Notes: a model not told the origin generated them from the sequence alone. Shown: positions 16,261-24,789, counted from the stretch's first letter. The stretch: 64,000 nucleotides of DNA from Nodosilinea nodulosa PCC 7104 (GCF_000309385.1 NZ_JH976537.1:895426-959425), one strand, 5' to 3'. A program made the numbers and translations.

Positions 16261-18086
16261 TCTGATTTTGAATCTGTAGTCGAGGAACCAGTCGAGGCAC
16301 CTTCCCCACCGGGCACGGGCTTGCCTTCGGCCTCCCAGATTGACCAGATGTAGGCCCGCTCGGATTTCCAGAGGGCGATCGCGGCTCTGGCCTCGTCGTA
16401 GAGCGCCCGCCCCGGCGCAATCTGGCTGGCCCGGTTGATTGCCGCCGTCAGGCTGCCGCTGTAGGCCAGGTCCTTGGCATCGTCCAAAATTGGCTTGTCT
16501 TCGGCAATCTGAATCGAGGCCGTCCAGTCCTGCACCAGTCCCTGGGCGCGGCTGTAGAGGGCGCGCCCAGGCTCAATATCCGTGGCTTTGTCGATCGCCT
16601 CCTGGAGCTTGCCGTCGTTGGCCAGGGCCACCGCCGCATCGAGAATCGGGCGATCTTCGATCACCTGAATTTCCTGCTGCCACCCGGCAATCAGGGTCTG
16701 GCCCTCCACCCGCAGGGCGCGCCCCTGCTCGACCTCCGCCGCCTTGGCGATCGCCGCCTCCAGGGCAGGGATGGTGCCGGGTTTGGCCAGGCTGCGGGCC
16801 TCGGTCAAAATTGGGCGGTCTTCGATGCGCTGAAGGTTGGCCTGCCACTGGGCCACCAGGGTCTGCCCCTGAATCCGCCGGGGACGGCCAGGCTCGACCA
16901 TCTGGGCCTGGTGCATGGCCCACTCGTAGGTGGTTCGCTGGCCCAGTCGGGCTACCATTTCGCTAAACTTAAGTCGTCTCAAATCGTTGAGCTGCTCGCT
17001 CCACTGGTCCTTTGACGATAGCTCAGCCGCTGCGTAGGGACTGTTCGCCGGGAGCTGATTGACGGCAGCGATCGCCGCCATCAGCTCAAACATGTGGCCG
17101 TAGCGGGGCACCAGGCCGTCGCCGGAGGGTTCCGCCTGCTGGGCCAGCGTTTGGCCGTGGCTGAGCCGCAGCAGGTCGGCGGCAGCGGGCATTAGCTGGG
17201 GGCTGGGGGGCACCACGCTGGCCAGCGCCAGGGCCCCGGCGCGATCGCCCACCTGCCAGCGCTGGAGGGCCACATCCAGCACGGTCTCGCTCCAGCGATT
17301 GACGTCATTTTCTGCCGCTGGCCACACCTGGCTGCGCAGATCGATGCCCCGCGCCAGCACCACCGCCTGGCGCAGGTTCTCAATTTGGTTGGTGGAGGCC
17401 AGGTTGCGGGCCTGCAAGAGCTGATTCCACGCCTGCTGCTCGACCACGAACTGCTGCTGCCAAAACATATAGCGCGTCGTCAGCCAGTAGTCGCTCTTGA
17501 GGGTTTTGAACTCCTGAAGATAGGCTTTGGCCTGCGCCCAATCGCTGGCGGCCAGGGCGGGTTTGAGCTTGGCCTCGATCGCCCGGCCCTGCTCCCACTC
17601 CTGCTCCCACTCAAAAATCACCGACTGGGCAGGCTTACGCAGGGGCGTATTGAGGGGAATTTCCTCGGCCAGATTGACCGCATCGTCCAGCTTACCCGCC
17701 TGAGCCCAGTGGTTGGCCAGCACCAAAATTTGCTCCGAGGCATCCTTCAAAATGTCCTGGGCATCGTCGTAGTGGGCGTCGCTTTTGGGCCAGTTGGCGG
17801 TCAGCAGCACCGACTCCACCAGGTTGTTGGGTTCGCCGGTGCGGGCCTGGGCCTTGGCGCAGTACAGCAGGTCGCTCTCGGAATTAAAGGGCGTGATCTG
17901 GTCGCAGTCGGGCAGGGGCGGAATCCGGGTGAGCCACATCAGCGCCCAGCCGCAAAAAATCCCCGACCCCGCCAGCAGCAGCACCCACAGCGTCAGCCAA
18001 AACCATTCCCACGGCTTAACCTGGCGGCTCGGCCCAGGGCGCTGCCGACGAGAACTCAAGGGCGAAGAAGCCGGTGTAGATGCCAT
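16257..18086 (-). CDS. Membrane-anchored protein with tandem ~52-residue helical repeats
   Basis: A 609-residue protein with one N-terminal membrane segment (WFWLTLWVLLLAGSGIFCGWA, about residues 28-50) and a long helical, TPR-like extracytoplasmic or cytoplasmic region. Near the C-terminus at least three repeats of about 52 residues follow the pattern W...I..IEDRPIL..A..LA..G.L..AI..A..I.PGRAL...AQ..I. Similar cyanobacterial proteins are often labelled chromosome segregation ATPase, but no P-loop is visible, so I do not support that name. It ends in an acidic Ser/Thr-rich tail. The stop codon overlaps the start of the DUF3685 regulator by 4 bases. Confidence 0.65.
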   Translation of the reverse strand: MASTPASSPLSSRRQRPGPSRQVKPWEWFWLTLWVLLLAGSGIFCGWALMWLTRIPPLPDCDQITPFNSESDLLYCAKAQARTGEPNNLVESVLLTANWPKSDAHYDDAQDILKDASEQILVLANHWAQAGKLDDAVNLAEEIPLNTPLRKPAQSVIFEWEQEWEQGRAIEAKLKPALAASDWAQAKAYLQEFKTLKSDYWLTTRYMFWQQQFVVEQQAWNQLLQARNLASTNQIENLRQAVVLARGIDLRSQVWPAAENDVNRWSETVLDVALQRWQVGDRAGALALASVVPPSPQLMPAAADLLRLSHGQTLAQQAEPSGDGLVPRYGHMFELMAAIAAVNQLPANSPYAAAELSSKDQWSEQLNDLRRLKFSEMVARLGQRTTYEWAMHQAQMVEPGRPRRIQGQTLVAQWQANLQRIEDRPILTEARSLAKPGTIPALEAAIAKAAEVEQGRALRVEGQTLIAGWQQEIQVIEDRPILDAAVALANDGKLQEAIDKATDIEPGRALYSRAQGLVQDWTASIQIAEDKPILDDAKDLAYSGSLTAAINRASQIAPGRALYDEARAAIALWKSERAYIWSIWEAEGKPVPGGEGASTGSSTTDSKSE

Positions 18087-18256
18087 GAAGTCAAACTACC
18101 GAGAGCGAGCAGTAGAATCGAGACGGCCAGTGGGGGCGATCGCCAGGCTTTATCAGCCCAAACCCCACCGAAGGCAAAGATGCTGACACATTGTAGAAGC
18201 AATCTATAGACTTGATCGTAGATTTCGGGCCTAATTTTTGGGGAGATGACACCGGT

Positions 18257-19045
18257 ATGGCGCGCGGCACAAAAAAACGCCTGAACAATAGACTCAGCCC
18301 CTCGGTGGGGAGTAAACGCTGGCCACTGGCCGCGATTGTCCTAGCCGCCCTGGCCGCCCTGGCCGCCGCGCCGGTCGCCGCCAACGGCCCCCTGCGGCAG
18401 CTGCTGATCAGCCACAACTGCATCGCCTGCGATCTCAGCGGCGCGATCCTGTCCGGCGCCAATTTAGAAAACGCCAACCTCACCAGCGCCAATCTGGCCG
18501 GGGCCAATCTGCACCAGGCCCGCCTGCCCAGGGCGCAGATGACCGAGGCCGACCTCGGCGGCGCCGACCTCAGCGGCGCGGTGATCAGTCAGGCCGACCT
18601 GTCCCAGGCCAATCTGGCTGGCGCCAACCTGAACGGGGCCACCCTCACCGGCAGCCGTTTTGTCGAAGTCAACGCCACCCATATCCAGCTGGAGAATGCC
18701 GAGGCCCGCGAGAGCAACTGGGCCAGCAGCGATCTCAGCGACAGCCGCCTGGACGGTACAAGCTTTGCCCAGGCCGGTTTTTCGGAGGCCAACCTGAGCC
18801 GCGCCACGCTCACCAACGGCAAATTTTACCGGGCCAATCTGATTGGTGCCCGCCTGGACGGGACCGACTTTACCGGGGCCGACCTGCGCGAGGCCCTGAT
18901 TCGCGATGCCTCCGTCGAGGGCGCTAACTTTACCAACGCCGACCTGTATGGGGCCAATCTGGTCCGCACCGACCTCAGCCAGGCCAGGTTTTGCAACACC
19001 CGCATGGCCAACGGAGACATTAACAATGAAAACTGTGGCAGCTGA
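18257..19045 (+). CDS. Exported pentapeptide-repeat protein
   Basis: A 262-residue protein with a signal peptide (WPLAAIVLAALAALAAAPVAA) followed by LLISHNCIACDLSGAIL, a common entry segment, and then nearly continuous A(D/N)Lxx pentapeptide repeats to the C-terminus (for example ADLGGADLSGA). It should form a right-handed beta-helix rod in the thylakoid lumen or periplasm. ATG 18257 is preferred, with GGGGAG about 11 bases upstream. The gene precedes a two-component system on the same strand by 54 bases. No catalytic residues are expected. Confidence 0.85.
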   Translation: MARGTKKRLNNRLSPSVGSKRWPLAAIVLAALAALAAAPVAANGPLRQLLISHNCIACDLSGAILSGANLENANLTSANLAGANLHQARLPRAQMTEADLGGADLSGAVISQADLSQANLAGANLNGATLTGSRFVEVNATHIQLENAEARESNWASSDLSDSRLDGTSFAQAGFSEANLSRATLTNGKFYRANLIGARLDGTDFTGADLREALIRDASVEGANFTNADLYGANLVRTDLSQARFCNTRMANGDINNENCGS

Positions 19046-19099
19046 TGGCTGGGCCTCTCGGCTGGCGGACGGGTCAGTGGCCCGGTTCGCCCAGCGGCC

Positions 19100-19801
19100 A
19101 TGAAAATTCTGCTGGTCGAGGATGACGAGCGGATTGCGTTTCCGCTGGCGGAAGCCCTGGGCGACCAAAACTACGCCGTCGATGTGGCCGAGGACGGCGA
19201 ACTGGGCTGGGACTACCTCGACACCTACACCTACAGTCTGGTGCTGCTAGACGTCATGCTGCCCCGCTTGAGCGGCATTCAGCTCTGCCAGCGGATGCGC
19301 CAGCGGGGCCTGCAAACCCCGGTGCTGATGCTGACCGCCCGCGATACCAGCACCGACAAAGTGCTGGGGCTCGATGCCGGGGCCGATGACTACGTGGTCA
19401 AACCCTTTGATCTGCAAGAGCTGCTGGCCCGGATTCGGGCGCTGCTGCGGCGCGGCACCGTCGCCCTGACGCCGGTACTGGTCTGGAGCGCCCTGGAGCT
19501 AGACCCCAACACCTGCCAGGTCACCTGCGAGGGCCAAGACCCGGCCCCTGGGGGCGATCGCCTGCCCCTGCCCCTCACCCCCAAGGAATACCAGATCCTG
19601 GAGTTGCTCATGCGCAACCCCCAGCGCACCTTTAGCCGCGACGACATTCTCAACCACCTCTGGGCCACCGAGGAAACCCCCGGTGCCGACACCGTCAAGG
19701 TCCACATTCGCGGCCTCCGCCAAAAGCTGACCGCGGCGGGACTGGCCCCAGACGCAGTAGAGACAGTCTACGGCCTGGGCTATCGGCTCAAGCAGGGATA
19801 G
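19100..19801 (+). CDS. OmpR/PhoB-family response regulator
   Basis: A 233-residue DNA-binding response regulator. The receiver (1-115) has VEDDE for metal binding, phospho-acceptor D51 (LVLLDVMLP), Thr in MLTARD and Lys in VVKPFD. The C-terminal winged helix (about 135-230) includes LTPKEYQILELLMRNPQRTFSR and the recognition helix region DTVKVHIRGLRQKL, ending VYGLGYRL. It is of the same general type as cyanobacterial RppA and QseB-like regulators; a specific orthology is not claimed. It is followed after 5 bases by its cognate histidine kinase. Confidence 0.92.
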   Translation: MKILLVEDDERIAFPLAEALGDQNYAVDVAEDGELGWDYLDTYTYSLVLLDVMLPRLSGIQLCQRMRQRGLQTPVLMLTARDTSTDKVLGLDAGADDYVVKPFDLQELLARIRALLRRGTVALTPVLVWSALELDPNTCQVTCEGQDPAPGGDRLPLPLTPKEYQILELLMRNPQRTFSRDDILNHLWATEETPGADTVKVHIRGLRQKLTAAGLAPDAVETVYGLGYRLKQG

Positions 19802-19806
19802 GTCCA

Positions 19807-21207
19807 GTGCTCCAACCCCAGTCTCCCCTTCGGTCTCAATTTGCCGCCCTGCGCTGGCGACTGCTGCTGTCGTCCCTGGGCGTGATCGCGCTGACCCTGG
19901 GCGCAGGGGCGATCGGGGTTTACCAGGTGGTGGCGCGAAGTCTCTACGGCCAGCTCGATCAGGCGCTGTTCAACCTGGCCGATGCGGCGGCCCACAGCCC
20001 GCCGATCGCCGAGCGAGCCAGGCCTGGGGCCACCTCAAAAAACCAGGCAGAGTCCTCCCGCGATCGCGAATCTGAGCAGGGGGAATCCGATCGGGGGGAA
20101 TCTGGCCAAGGTCAACCTGTCCCGCCACCGGAGGCCGACACCTCGCCCGCCCCCGCTCCCGCCACAGACGGCGACGGCGACCTCGATTTACGCTGGCAAA
20201 ACCTGCGCCAGGGCGATCAGACCATTGAGTGGTTTGATCGCACCGGGCAGCCGCTGCGCCAGGAGGGGAATGCCCCCACCGAAATGCCCCTTTCAGACAG
20301 CCTGCGCCCCCAGCAGATTAAAGGGCTGCGGCTGCTAACGGTGCCGATCTACGATGCCCAGGCCCTGCGGGGCTACGTGCGCGTCTCCAGCAGCACGGCC
20401 CAACTCGATAGCGAACTGCGCCGCCTGCGCCTGGGCCTGGGCTGGGGTGGGCTAGTGGCCCTGGGAGTCTGTGGGGTGGGCAGCTGGGGGCTAATGCGCC
20501 TGGCCATGACCCCGATCGAAAGCAGTTTTGAGCGGCTGCGGCAGTTTACCGCCGACGCCTCCCACGAGCTGCGCAGCCCTTTAACCGCGATTAAAACCTC
20601 CGTGGAGGTAATGCAGAGCCATCCTGAACGGTTTCAGGACACCGACCTGAAAAAGATGGGGTTAATCGCCAGCGCGACCGAGCAAATGACGCGCCTGGTC
20701 AACGATCTGCTGTTGCTGGCCCGGCTGGACGACAGTCGAATGGCCCCGGCGCAGGCCGCCGCCATTCCCATCGACGATTTGCTCGACGATCTGGCCCAGG
20801 TTTACCAGCTCCAGGCGGCCGCCCAGGGCCTGGGGTTTACTGTTGAGCTGGCGGCGGCGGGCAAGGTGTGGGGCGACAGCAGCCAGCTCAAGCGTCTGTT
20901 TGCCAACCTGCTCGACAATGCGATCAAATACACCCCGGCCCAGGGCAGCGTTAGGCTCAGGTCGCAGCTTCAGGAGGCCAGCGCAGTGGTCTGGGTGGAG
21001 GATACCGGCATTGGCATTGACCTGGCCCATCTGCCCCGCCTCTACGATCGCTTCTGGCAGGCCGACCCGGCGCGATCGCACCGCTCTGGCTCTGGCCTCG
21101 GTCTGGCCATAGCCCAGCGCATTGTGCAGACCCACCAGGGCAGCATCACCATCACCAGTCAGCCGGGCAAAGGCACGGTGGCGCAGGTCAAGCTGCCTCT
21201 TTCCTAG
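19807..21207 (+). CDS. Membrane sensor histidine kinase
   Basis: A 466-residue kinase starting at GTG. The first helix (LLLSSLGVIALTLGAGAIGVY) and a second around residue 215-235 enclose a periplasmic sensor of about 160 residues that is interrupted by a low-complexity stretch rich in Glu, Gly and Pro. The dimerisation helix carries phospho-acceptor H253 in ASHELRSPLTAIKT. The ATPase has an N box (NLLDNAIKYTP), G1 (VEDTGIGID), F (YDRFWQADPAR) and G2 (GSGLGLAIAQRIV). It is the obvious partner of the regulator 5 bases upstream. There is no HAMP domain of usual length. The signal sensed is unknown. Confidence 0.92.
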   Translation: MLQPQSPLRSQFAALRWRLLLSSLGVIALTLGAGAIGVYQVVARSLYGQLDQALFNLADAAAHSPPIAERARPGATSKNQAESSRDRESEQGESDRGESGQGQPVPPPEADTSPAPAPATDGDGDLDLRWQNLRQGDQTIEWFDRTGQPLRQEGNAPTEMPLSDSLRPQQIKGLRLLTVPIYDAQALRGYVRVSSSTAQLDSELRRLRLGLGWGGLVALGVCGVGSWGLMRLAMTPIESSFERLRQFTADASHELRSPLTAIKTSVEVMQSHPERFQDTDLKKMGLIASATEQMTRLVNDLLLLARLDDSRMAPAQAAAIPIDDLLDDLAQVYQLQAAAQGLGFTVELAAAGKVWGDSSQLKRLFANLLDNAIKYTPAQGSVRLRSQLQEASAVVWVEDTGIGIDLAHLPRLYDRFWQADPARSHRSGSGLGLAIAQRIVQTHQGSITITSQPGKGTVAQVKLPLS

Positions 21208-21236
21208 TTCTTTACCCCCCCCTTGCTAGAGTCGGA

Positions 21237-21272
21237 GCGAACGGGCCACCAAGGCATTTCCGTCCCGTTCGC
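21237..21272 (+). terminator. Hairpin after the histidine kinase gene
   Basis: GCGAACGGG pairs with CCCGTTCGC across an 18-base loop. It begins 30 bases after the kinase stop codon and lacks a T run, so it could be an attenuator or an mRNA end stabiliser. Confidence 0.45.
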
Positions 21273-21299
21273 GCAGTGACTTGGACTCAGCACATCATT

Positions 21300-21578
21300 A
21301 TGGTTCGCACATTTCGCAAATATCATCGCTCCCTCGCCATCATCATGGCGCTACCGCTAGGGCTAACCATTCTCACCGGTCTGGGCTACACGATTTTTGA
21401 AGACTGGCTGCACATCGACAGCATTGGCCGAATCTTGATTGGGCTGCACTCCGGCGAACTTCTGGGTCTGGAGGACATCTACCCGGTCTTAAACGGTGTG
21501 GGGGCGATTGGGCTATTGGTCACCGGGGTGGTGATGGGTGGGTTGATGAAGTCTAACCGCAAGTCGCAAAATTCTTGA
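21300..21578 (+). CDS. PepSY-associated-TM-like small membrane protein
   Basis: A 92-residue protein with two hydrophobic helices: SLAIIMALPLGLTILTGLGY near the N-terminus and VGAIGLLVTGVVMGGLM at the end. In between are the conserved-looking RKYHRSLA entry and LIGLHSGELLGLEDIYP loop, typical of short PepSY-associated TM proteins of cyanobacteria, in which His residues may bind metal or haem. ATG 21300 is preferred over frame extension upstream. It is followed 19 bases later by the Rieske gene, suggesting a two-gene membrane redox unit downstream of the two-component system. Confidence 0.65.
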   Translation: MVRTFRKYHRSLAIIMALPLGLTILTGLGYTIFEDWLHIDSIGRILIGLHSGELLGLEDIYPVLNGVGAIGLLVTGVVMGGLMKSNRKSQNS

Positions 21579-21597
21579 GCATTTGGAGACGCTAGTT

Positions 21598-22206
21598 ATG
21601 GATCGCAGAATCTTTTTACAGTGGATAGGCCTTGGTTCGGTGGCCGGGCTGCTGCCCAGCTGCTTGGGTCGGCTGCGGGCCGCTAATGGCGCTACTGGGG
21701 GCGCTGCCGGTGCCGCTCCCCTCACCGCCCAGGCCTCTGCCTATACCCCGGTGGGCACGGTAAGCCAGCTCAACCAGGCCGGCGTTATTGTGAACAACCA
21801 CACGCCGCTGGGGGCCGTCACGGTCGTCCGCGACCAGGCCAACCAGCTCAGGGCGGTGAGCCCAATTTGCCCCCACCAGGGCTGCCGAGTAGACTGGCAG
21901 GCCAATCGCTCAGAATTTCACTGCCCCTGCCACGGGGCGCGGTTTGCGGCTGGAGGCAAAGTTTTGACTGGCCCCGCCCGCTCCGATCTACCCGCCTTCT
22001 CCACGCGGGTGGAGAATGGCAATGTCCTGGTTGCCCGGGTGGGCAACTCGGCCTCTGGTCAAATCCCTGGCCAAACCTCTGATCAAGCGACTGAGGCTCG
22101 CTATCCGCTCGAAGCCGACGACGAGCTAGAACGCGGTGAGCACGAGGGCAATGATGACCGTGGGGAGCGGCACTCCAAGGGCCAGTCTACGGAGGTCAGC
22201 GCCTAG
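21598..22206 (+). CDS. Tat-exported Rieske [2Fe-2S] protein
   Basis: A 202-residue Rieske protein. The N-terminus MDRRIFLQWIGLGSVAGLLPSC has a twin-arginine motif and a lipobox-like LPSC, so it may be a Tat-exported lipoprotein. The cluster motif is of the high-potential cytochrome-b6f type: C91-P-H93-QG-C96 and C109-P-C111-H112, with C91, H93, C109 and H112 as ligands and C96/C111 as the likely disulfide. The domain ends near residue 150. The remaining 50 residues are polar, charged and unlike a Rieske tail. The TAG stop codon is formed at the TA where the IS630 element begins, so the natural C-terminus may have been lost. GGAG lies about 10 bases before ATG 21598. Confidence 0.9.
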   Translation: MDRRIFLQWIGLGSVAGLLPSCLGRLRAANGATGGAAGAAPLTAQASAYTPVGTVSQLNQAGVIVNNHTPLGAVTVVRDQANQLRAVSPICPHQGCRVDWQANRSEFHCPCHGARFAAGGKVLTGPARSDLPAFSTRVENGNVLVARVGNSASGQIPGQTSDQATEARYPLEADDELERGEHEGNDDRGERHSKGQSTEVSA

Positions 22207-23430
22207 TGCAGCGTCAAGACTTAACTTTAGGGTAGGCAGAGGCCAGCTTACAGCGTGCGTCGTCTACCTTCATCTCCCAGTCAACGCCGCGCTGGGTGTT
22301 GTTGACATCGCAGGACCAAGCTGAGGTTTCAGCCTGCAAGGTTTCGATATCGCCAAAGCGACGGCCATCGATGCACTGTCGAGTCAGGGCAGTCAACTCA
22401 TTCTCAGCCATGTTGAGCTAACTACCCTGTTTCGGGGTGTAGCAGAACTCAAGTCGCCGGACTAACTGCCGGGCTCGTTCAGGCTCAAATGCCTCATAGA
22501 ACGCGCCTTTGGTATGGGTATTGAGGTTGTCACAGACTAATGGCACGACCTGGCCATCGGTGTAGCGCTCCTCCAGCACTCGGGCGACTTCAATCGCCCG
22601 GTCCACTTTGGTGCGCTGCGGGCGGACCGGCGCATTACGCCAACCCGCCAACGGCTCTGTAACCATAAAAATACAAGCGGTTCCGGCTCGTTCATACTCG
22701 TAGTCCACCCGTTTGCCGTGCTGGAGAGTAGCCGGACGCGGTATCCGGGTTTCCCGTTGCAGTTGCACGGGTTGTTCATCCATGCACAGAACCGGGCGGC
22801 TCGGGTCATAGGGCTGGGCATAAACCTCTAGAACCGCTTCCATCTGAGCCGTAAACTCAGCATCGGCCTCCGGTGGGATCACCCAGTACTCAATCTTGCG
22901 GTTGGTCATGCCGTTTTTTTCAGCGTCTGGCGCACGGTCTCATGGCTAACAGCCTCAACAAGTCCGAGCTCAACCACCTTGCGAGACAGGAGTCGCAAGG
23001 ACCAGTTAGCCTAGCCCCTTGGGGGTGACCCTAGACGCATCGCGATGATCTGCGCTTCTCGCTCCCCATCGAACCGCTTTGCTGTCGGGGGACGGGTCCG
23101 TTTGACACCGTTGAGGAGTGACCTCAAAGCCCTGCTCGACCAGACGCCGTCGGAGGTTCTCCACCGTTTTCGTACGGCAGTCAAAGGCCTCGGCGATCTG
23201 ACGGTCTTTCCAGTTTGGCCCCTCAGCATCGGCTTTTAGCAAAATCTGCGCTCGACGCACTTTCTGGCTACTGCCGCTGAGTTTCTTGATCACGGCTTGC
23301 AGGTGATGGCGATCGTCTGCGCTCAGGCGAACAATGTACTTCTTCTGCATAGCATTCTGGCTCGCTCCATGCAGAACAGGTTACCTCAGTCTTCCCATCA
23401 ACCCTAATTCTTAGGGCTGATGCTGCCCTA
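22204..23430 (-). mobile_element. IS630-family insertion sequence, decayed
   Basis: About 1.23 kb bounded by imperfect terminal inverted repeats: 22204-22235 (starting TAGTGCAGCGTCA) and 23399-23430 in reverse complement (starting TAGGGCAGCATCA), with about 22 of 32 positions identical. TA lies at both ends, as expected for an IS630/Tc1-type element that duplicates a TA target. It contains a broken transposase gene. Confidence 0.8.
22214..23350 (-). pseudogene. IS630-family transposase, disrupted
   Basis: Three open pieces on the minus strand together make one IS630 transposase. The N-terminal helix-turn-helix (MQKKYIVRLSADDRHHLQA onward) runs from 23350. The DDE core follows from 22909, with LCMDEQPVQL and VPLVCDNLNTHT, where the catalytic Asp residues lie. 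The C-terminal part (MAENELTALTRQ) runs from 22411. The lesions are visible: a frame change in the N-terminal third (about 23060-23110), a stop near 23015, a shortened A run near 22915 that shifts frame, and TAG at 22418-22420 where the family has Trp (GSWLN). The element cannot move by itself. Confidence 0.88.
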
Positions 23431-23453
23431 GATACTGTGTTGGTTTTGGGCTG

Positions 23454-23939
23454 TCAAGCGATTGCTGCCGCCGACTCAGGCGGTAAGAGTTTGGTTGGGT
23501 CATACGTTTGGCCCGAGACCAGTATGCCGTAGACAATGCGAATGAGCTTGTGCATGGTGGCACCGACAATGGCCATTTTGGTCTTGCCCGCCGTCGCTAG
23601 CCGTTGGTGCCAAGGCCGAAGTTCTGGTGCCCGGCGCAGGATGGTGAGAGCCGGGAAGTATAGGGCTTTGCGGATCCGGGCGTTGCCAATTTTGCAGAGT
23701 CGAGTCTTGCCGGTCACCGAGGTGCCCGAGGTGTGCTCCTGTGGGGTGAGACCCGCATAGGCAGCGAGCTGCCAGGCAGAGCCAAAGGCCTTGATGTCAC
23801 CAATTTCTGCGAGCAGCCAAGCGGCGGTGTCAGGGCCAATCCCGACGATGGAGACCAGCAAATCCGCCCGACCCAAAAACAGGCTAGTACTTGACCAAGT
23901 TAATTGTGACAGGGGCGATGGCCTGGGTTCAAGGTTCAC
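23454..23939 (-). pseudogene. IS110-family transposase, C-terminal fragment
   Basis: About 130 codons match the C-terminal (transposase_20) half of IS110/IS116/IS902 transposases: LVSIVGIGPDTAAWLLAEI, a HhH-like segment, then FAYAGLTP-like AAYAGLTPQEHTSGTS, and LRKALYFPAL-like IRKALYFPALTIL. The N-terminal DEDD catalytic half is absent; before the match the frame contains unrelated sequence. It lies 24 bases beyond the IS630 end, so two elements have landed in the same spot. Confidence 0.82.
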
Positions 23940-23992
23940 GGTATACGGTTCACGGCTTACCTTAAACCGTATACCGTATACCTTGCCTTACC
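23933..23992. repeat. GTATAC-type short repeat cluster
   Basis: GGTTCACGGTATACGGTTCACGG is followed by ACCGTATACCGTATACC, i.e. direct repeats of GGTTCACGG and inverted copies of CGGTATACGG. It is simple-sequence DNA next to the IS110 fragment. Confidence 0.6.
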
Positions 23993-24016
23993 TATCATCT
24001 TTGGCTTGGCCGTCTG

Positions 24017-24075
24017 CTAGGGGCTGTAACCGCTGATTGTTGGCCCATCAGCAACTAATTGATGACAGCCCCTAG
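24017..24075. repeat. Nested inverted repeat
   Basis: CTAGGGGCTGT (24017-24027) pairs perfectly with ACAGCCCCTAG (24065-24075), and GCTGAT/ATCAGC nests inside. It could be an IS end, or a structured RNA. Confidence 0.6.
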
Positions 24076-24170
24076 GACAATTCTCCCAATGCCAATTGCG
24101 ACCATTGCCCCGGTGAGGTTAGGAGGTTTGCTTCAAGCCTCGCCTCAGGGGCAGCCCCTAGGCTAGAGCT
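24068..24170 (+). repeat. Direct repeat, copy A
   Basis: About 100 bases sharing roughly 70% identity (my count over the first 68 positions: about 49) with 24688-24789, including TAGGACAA, TTAGGAGGTTTGC-like and AGCCCCTAGG blocks. The two copies bracket the small secreted-protein gene. Copy A also contains the hairpin arms CAGGGGCAG/CTGCCCCTG at its end. Confidence 0.65.
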
Positions 24171-24238
24171 GCCCCTGCCTAGGCAGCTATCTCCAGGCAA
24201 GGGGCATGTGCTCCCTACACGTCGCTGGAGATGTGCTC

Positions 24239-24694
24239 ATGCTCAATCAGTTTCTAGGCCGTCGGTATGTTTATTTATCGCTGTTTACCGTCATGGTCGG
24301 GGCCGTGATGGTGGGCAGTTTGGCTACAGCCCAAACTAAGCCTGCAAAACCCATCGCCGCTATCAGTTCACCGGGAATAGGAAGTCTGAGTCTCAGCTCC
24401 AGTCAGATGCAGGCTCTAGAGGAGGTCGTTGCAGCCCATCGAGCCAGCTTTGAGGCCTTGCTGACCCCAGCGCAGCTCGACCAGCTCACCGCCCTGCGGG
24501 CGGAATATCGGAACGTCCCCATTGTCAACCTGGACGAAGACCCGATCGCTCGCCTCCATCTAAACCCCGCTCAGCAGGAAGACCTTACGGCCCTGCGCGC
24601 CATTCTGATGGCTCAGTTTGAGGCTATTTTTACCCCCCAGCAGCTTCAGCAGCTCGTAGCAATGGGGCTAATCGTGCCAGTTGAAGGGCCATAG
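24239..24694 (+). CDS. Small secreted protein, Spy/CpxP-like helical
   Basis: A 151-residue protein with a signal peptide (YVYLSLFTVMVGAVMVGSLATAQT) and a mature part of alternating helices and LTPAQLDQL, LNPAQQEDL, FTPQQLQQL motifs. These (L/F)(T/N)P(A/Q)Q repeats resemble the LTxxQ helices of Spy/CpxP periplasmic chaperone-like proteins. Family membership is inferred from the pattern only. GGAG lies 8 bases before ATG 24239, which is therefore preferred over the ATG at 24206. The gene is isolated in a transposon-scarred region and bracketed by diverged direct repeats. Confidence 0.65.
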   Translation: MLNQFLGRRYVYLSLFTVMVGAVMVGSLATAQTKPAKPIAAISSPGIGSLSLSSSQMQALEEVVAAHRASFEALLTPAQLDQLTALRAEYRNVPIVNLDEDPIARLHLNPAQQEDLTALRAILMAQFEAIFTPQQLQQLVAMGLIVPVEGP

Positions 24695-24789
24695 GACAAA
24701 TTTCCCACCGCAGAGGGCGACAATTGCCCTGCCGAGTTTGGGAGGTTTGCCTCAGGTGCATGCAGGAACCAAGCCCCTAGGATAGGGCT
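24688..24789 (+). repeat. Direct repeat, copy B
   Basis: Diverged second copy of the element at 24068-24170, same orientation, beginning CCATAGGACAAATTTCCCA and ending AGCCCCTAGGATAGGGCT. It starts within the last codons of the secreted-protein gene. Confidence 0.65.

Noticed and set aside
16257..18086. Chromosome-segregation ATPase
   Set aside because: No Walker A or B motif is visible; it is a membrane-anchored helical repeat protein.
22418..22909. Programmed frameshifting in the IS630 transposase
   Set aside because: Stops and frame changes occur at several unrelated places, including a nonsense codon at a conserved Trp, which indicates decay.
23933..23992. GTATAC repeats as a CRISPR or origin
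   Set aside because: Short irregular repeats without spacers, DnaA boxes or neighbouring dnaA/dnaN.
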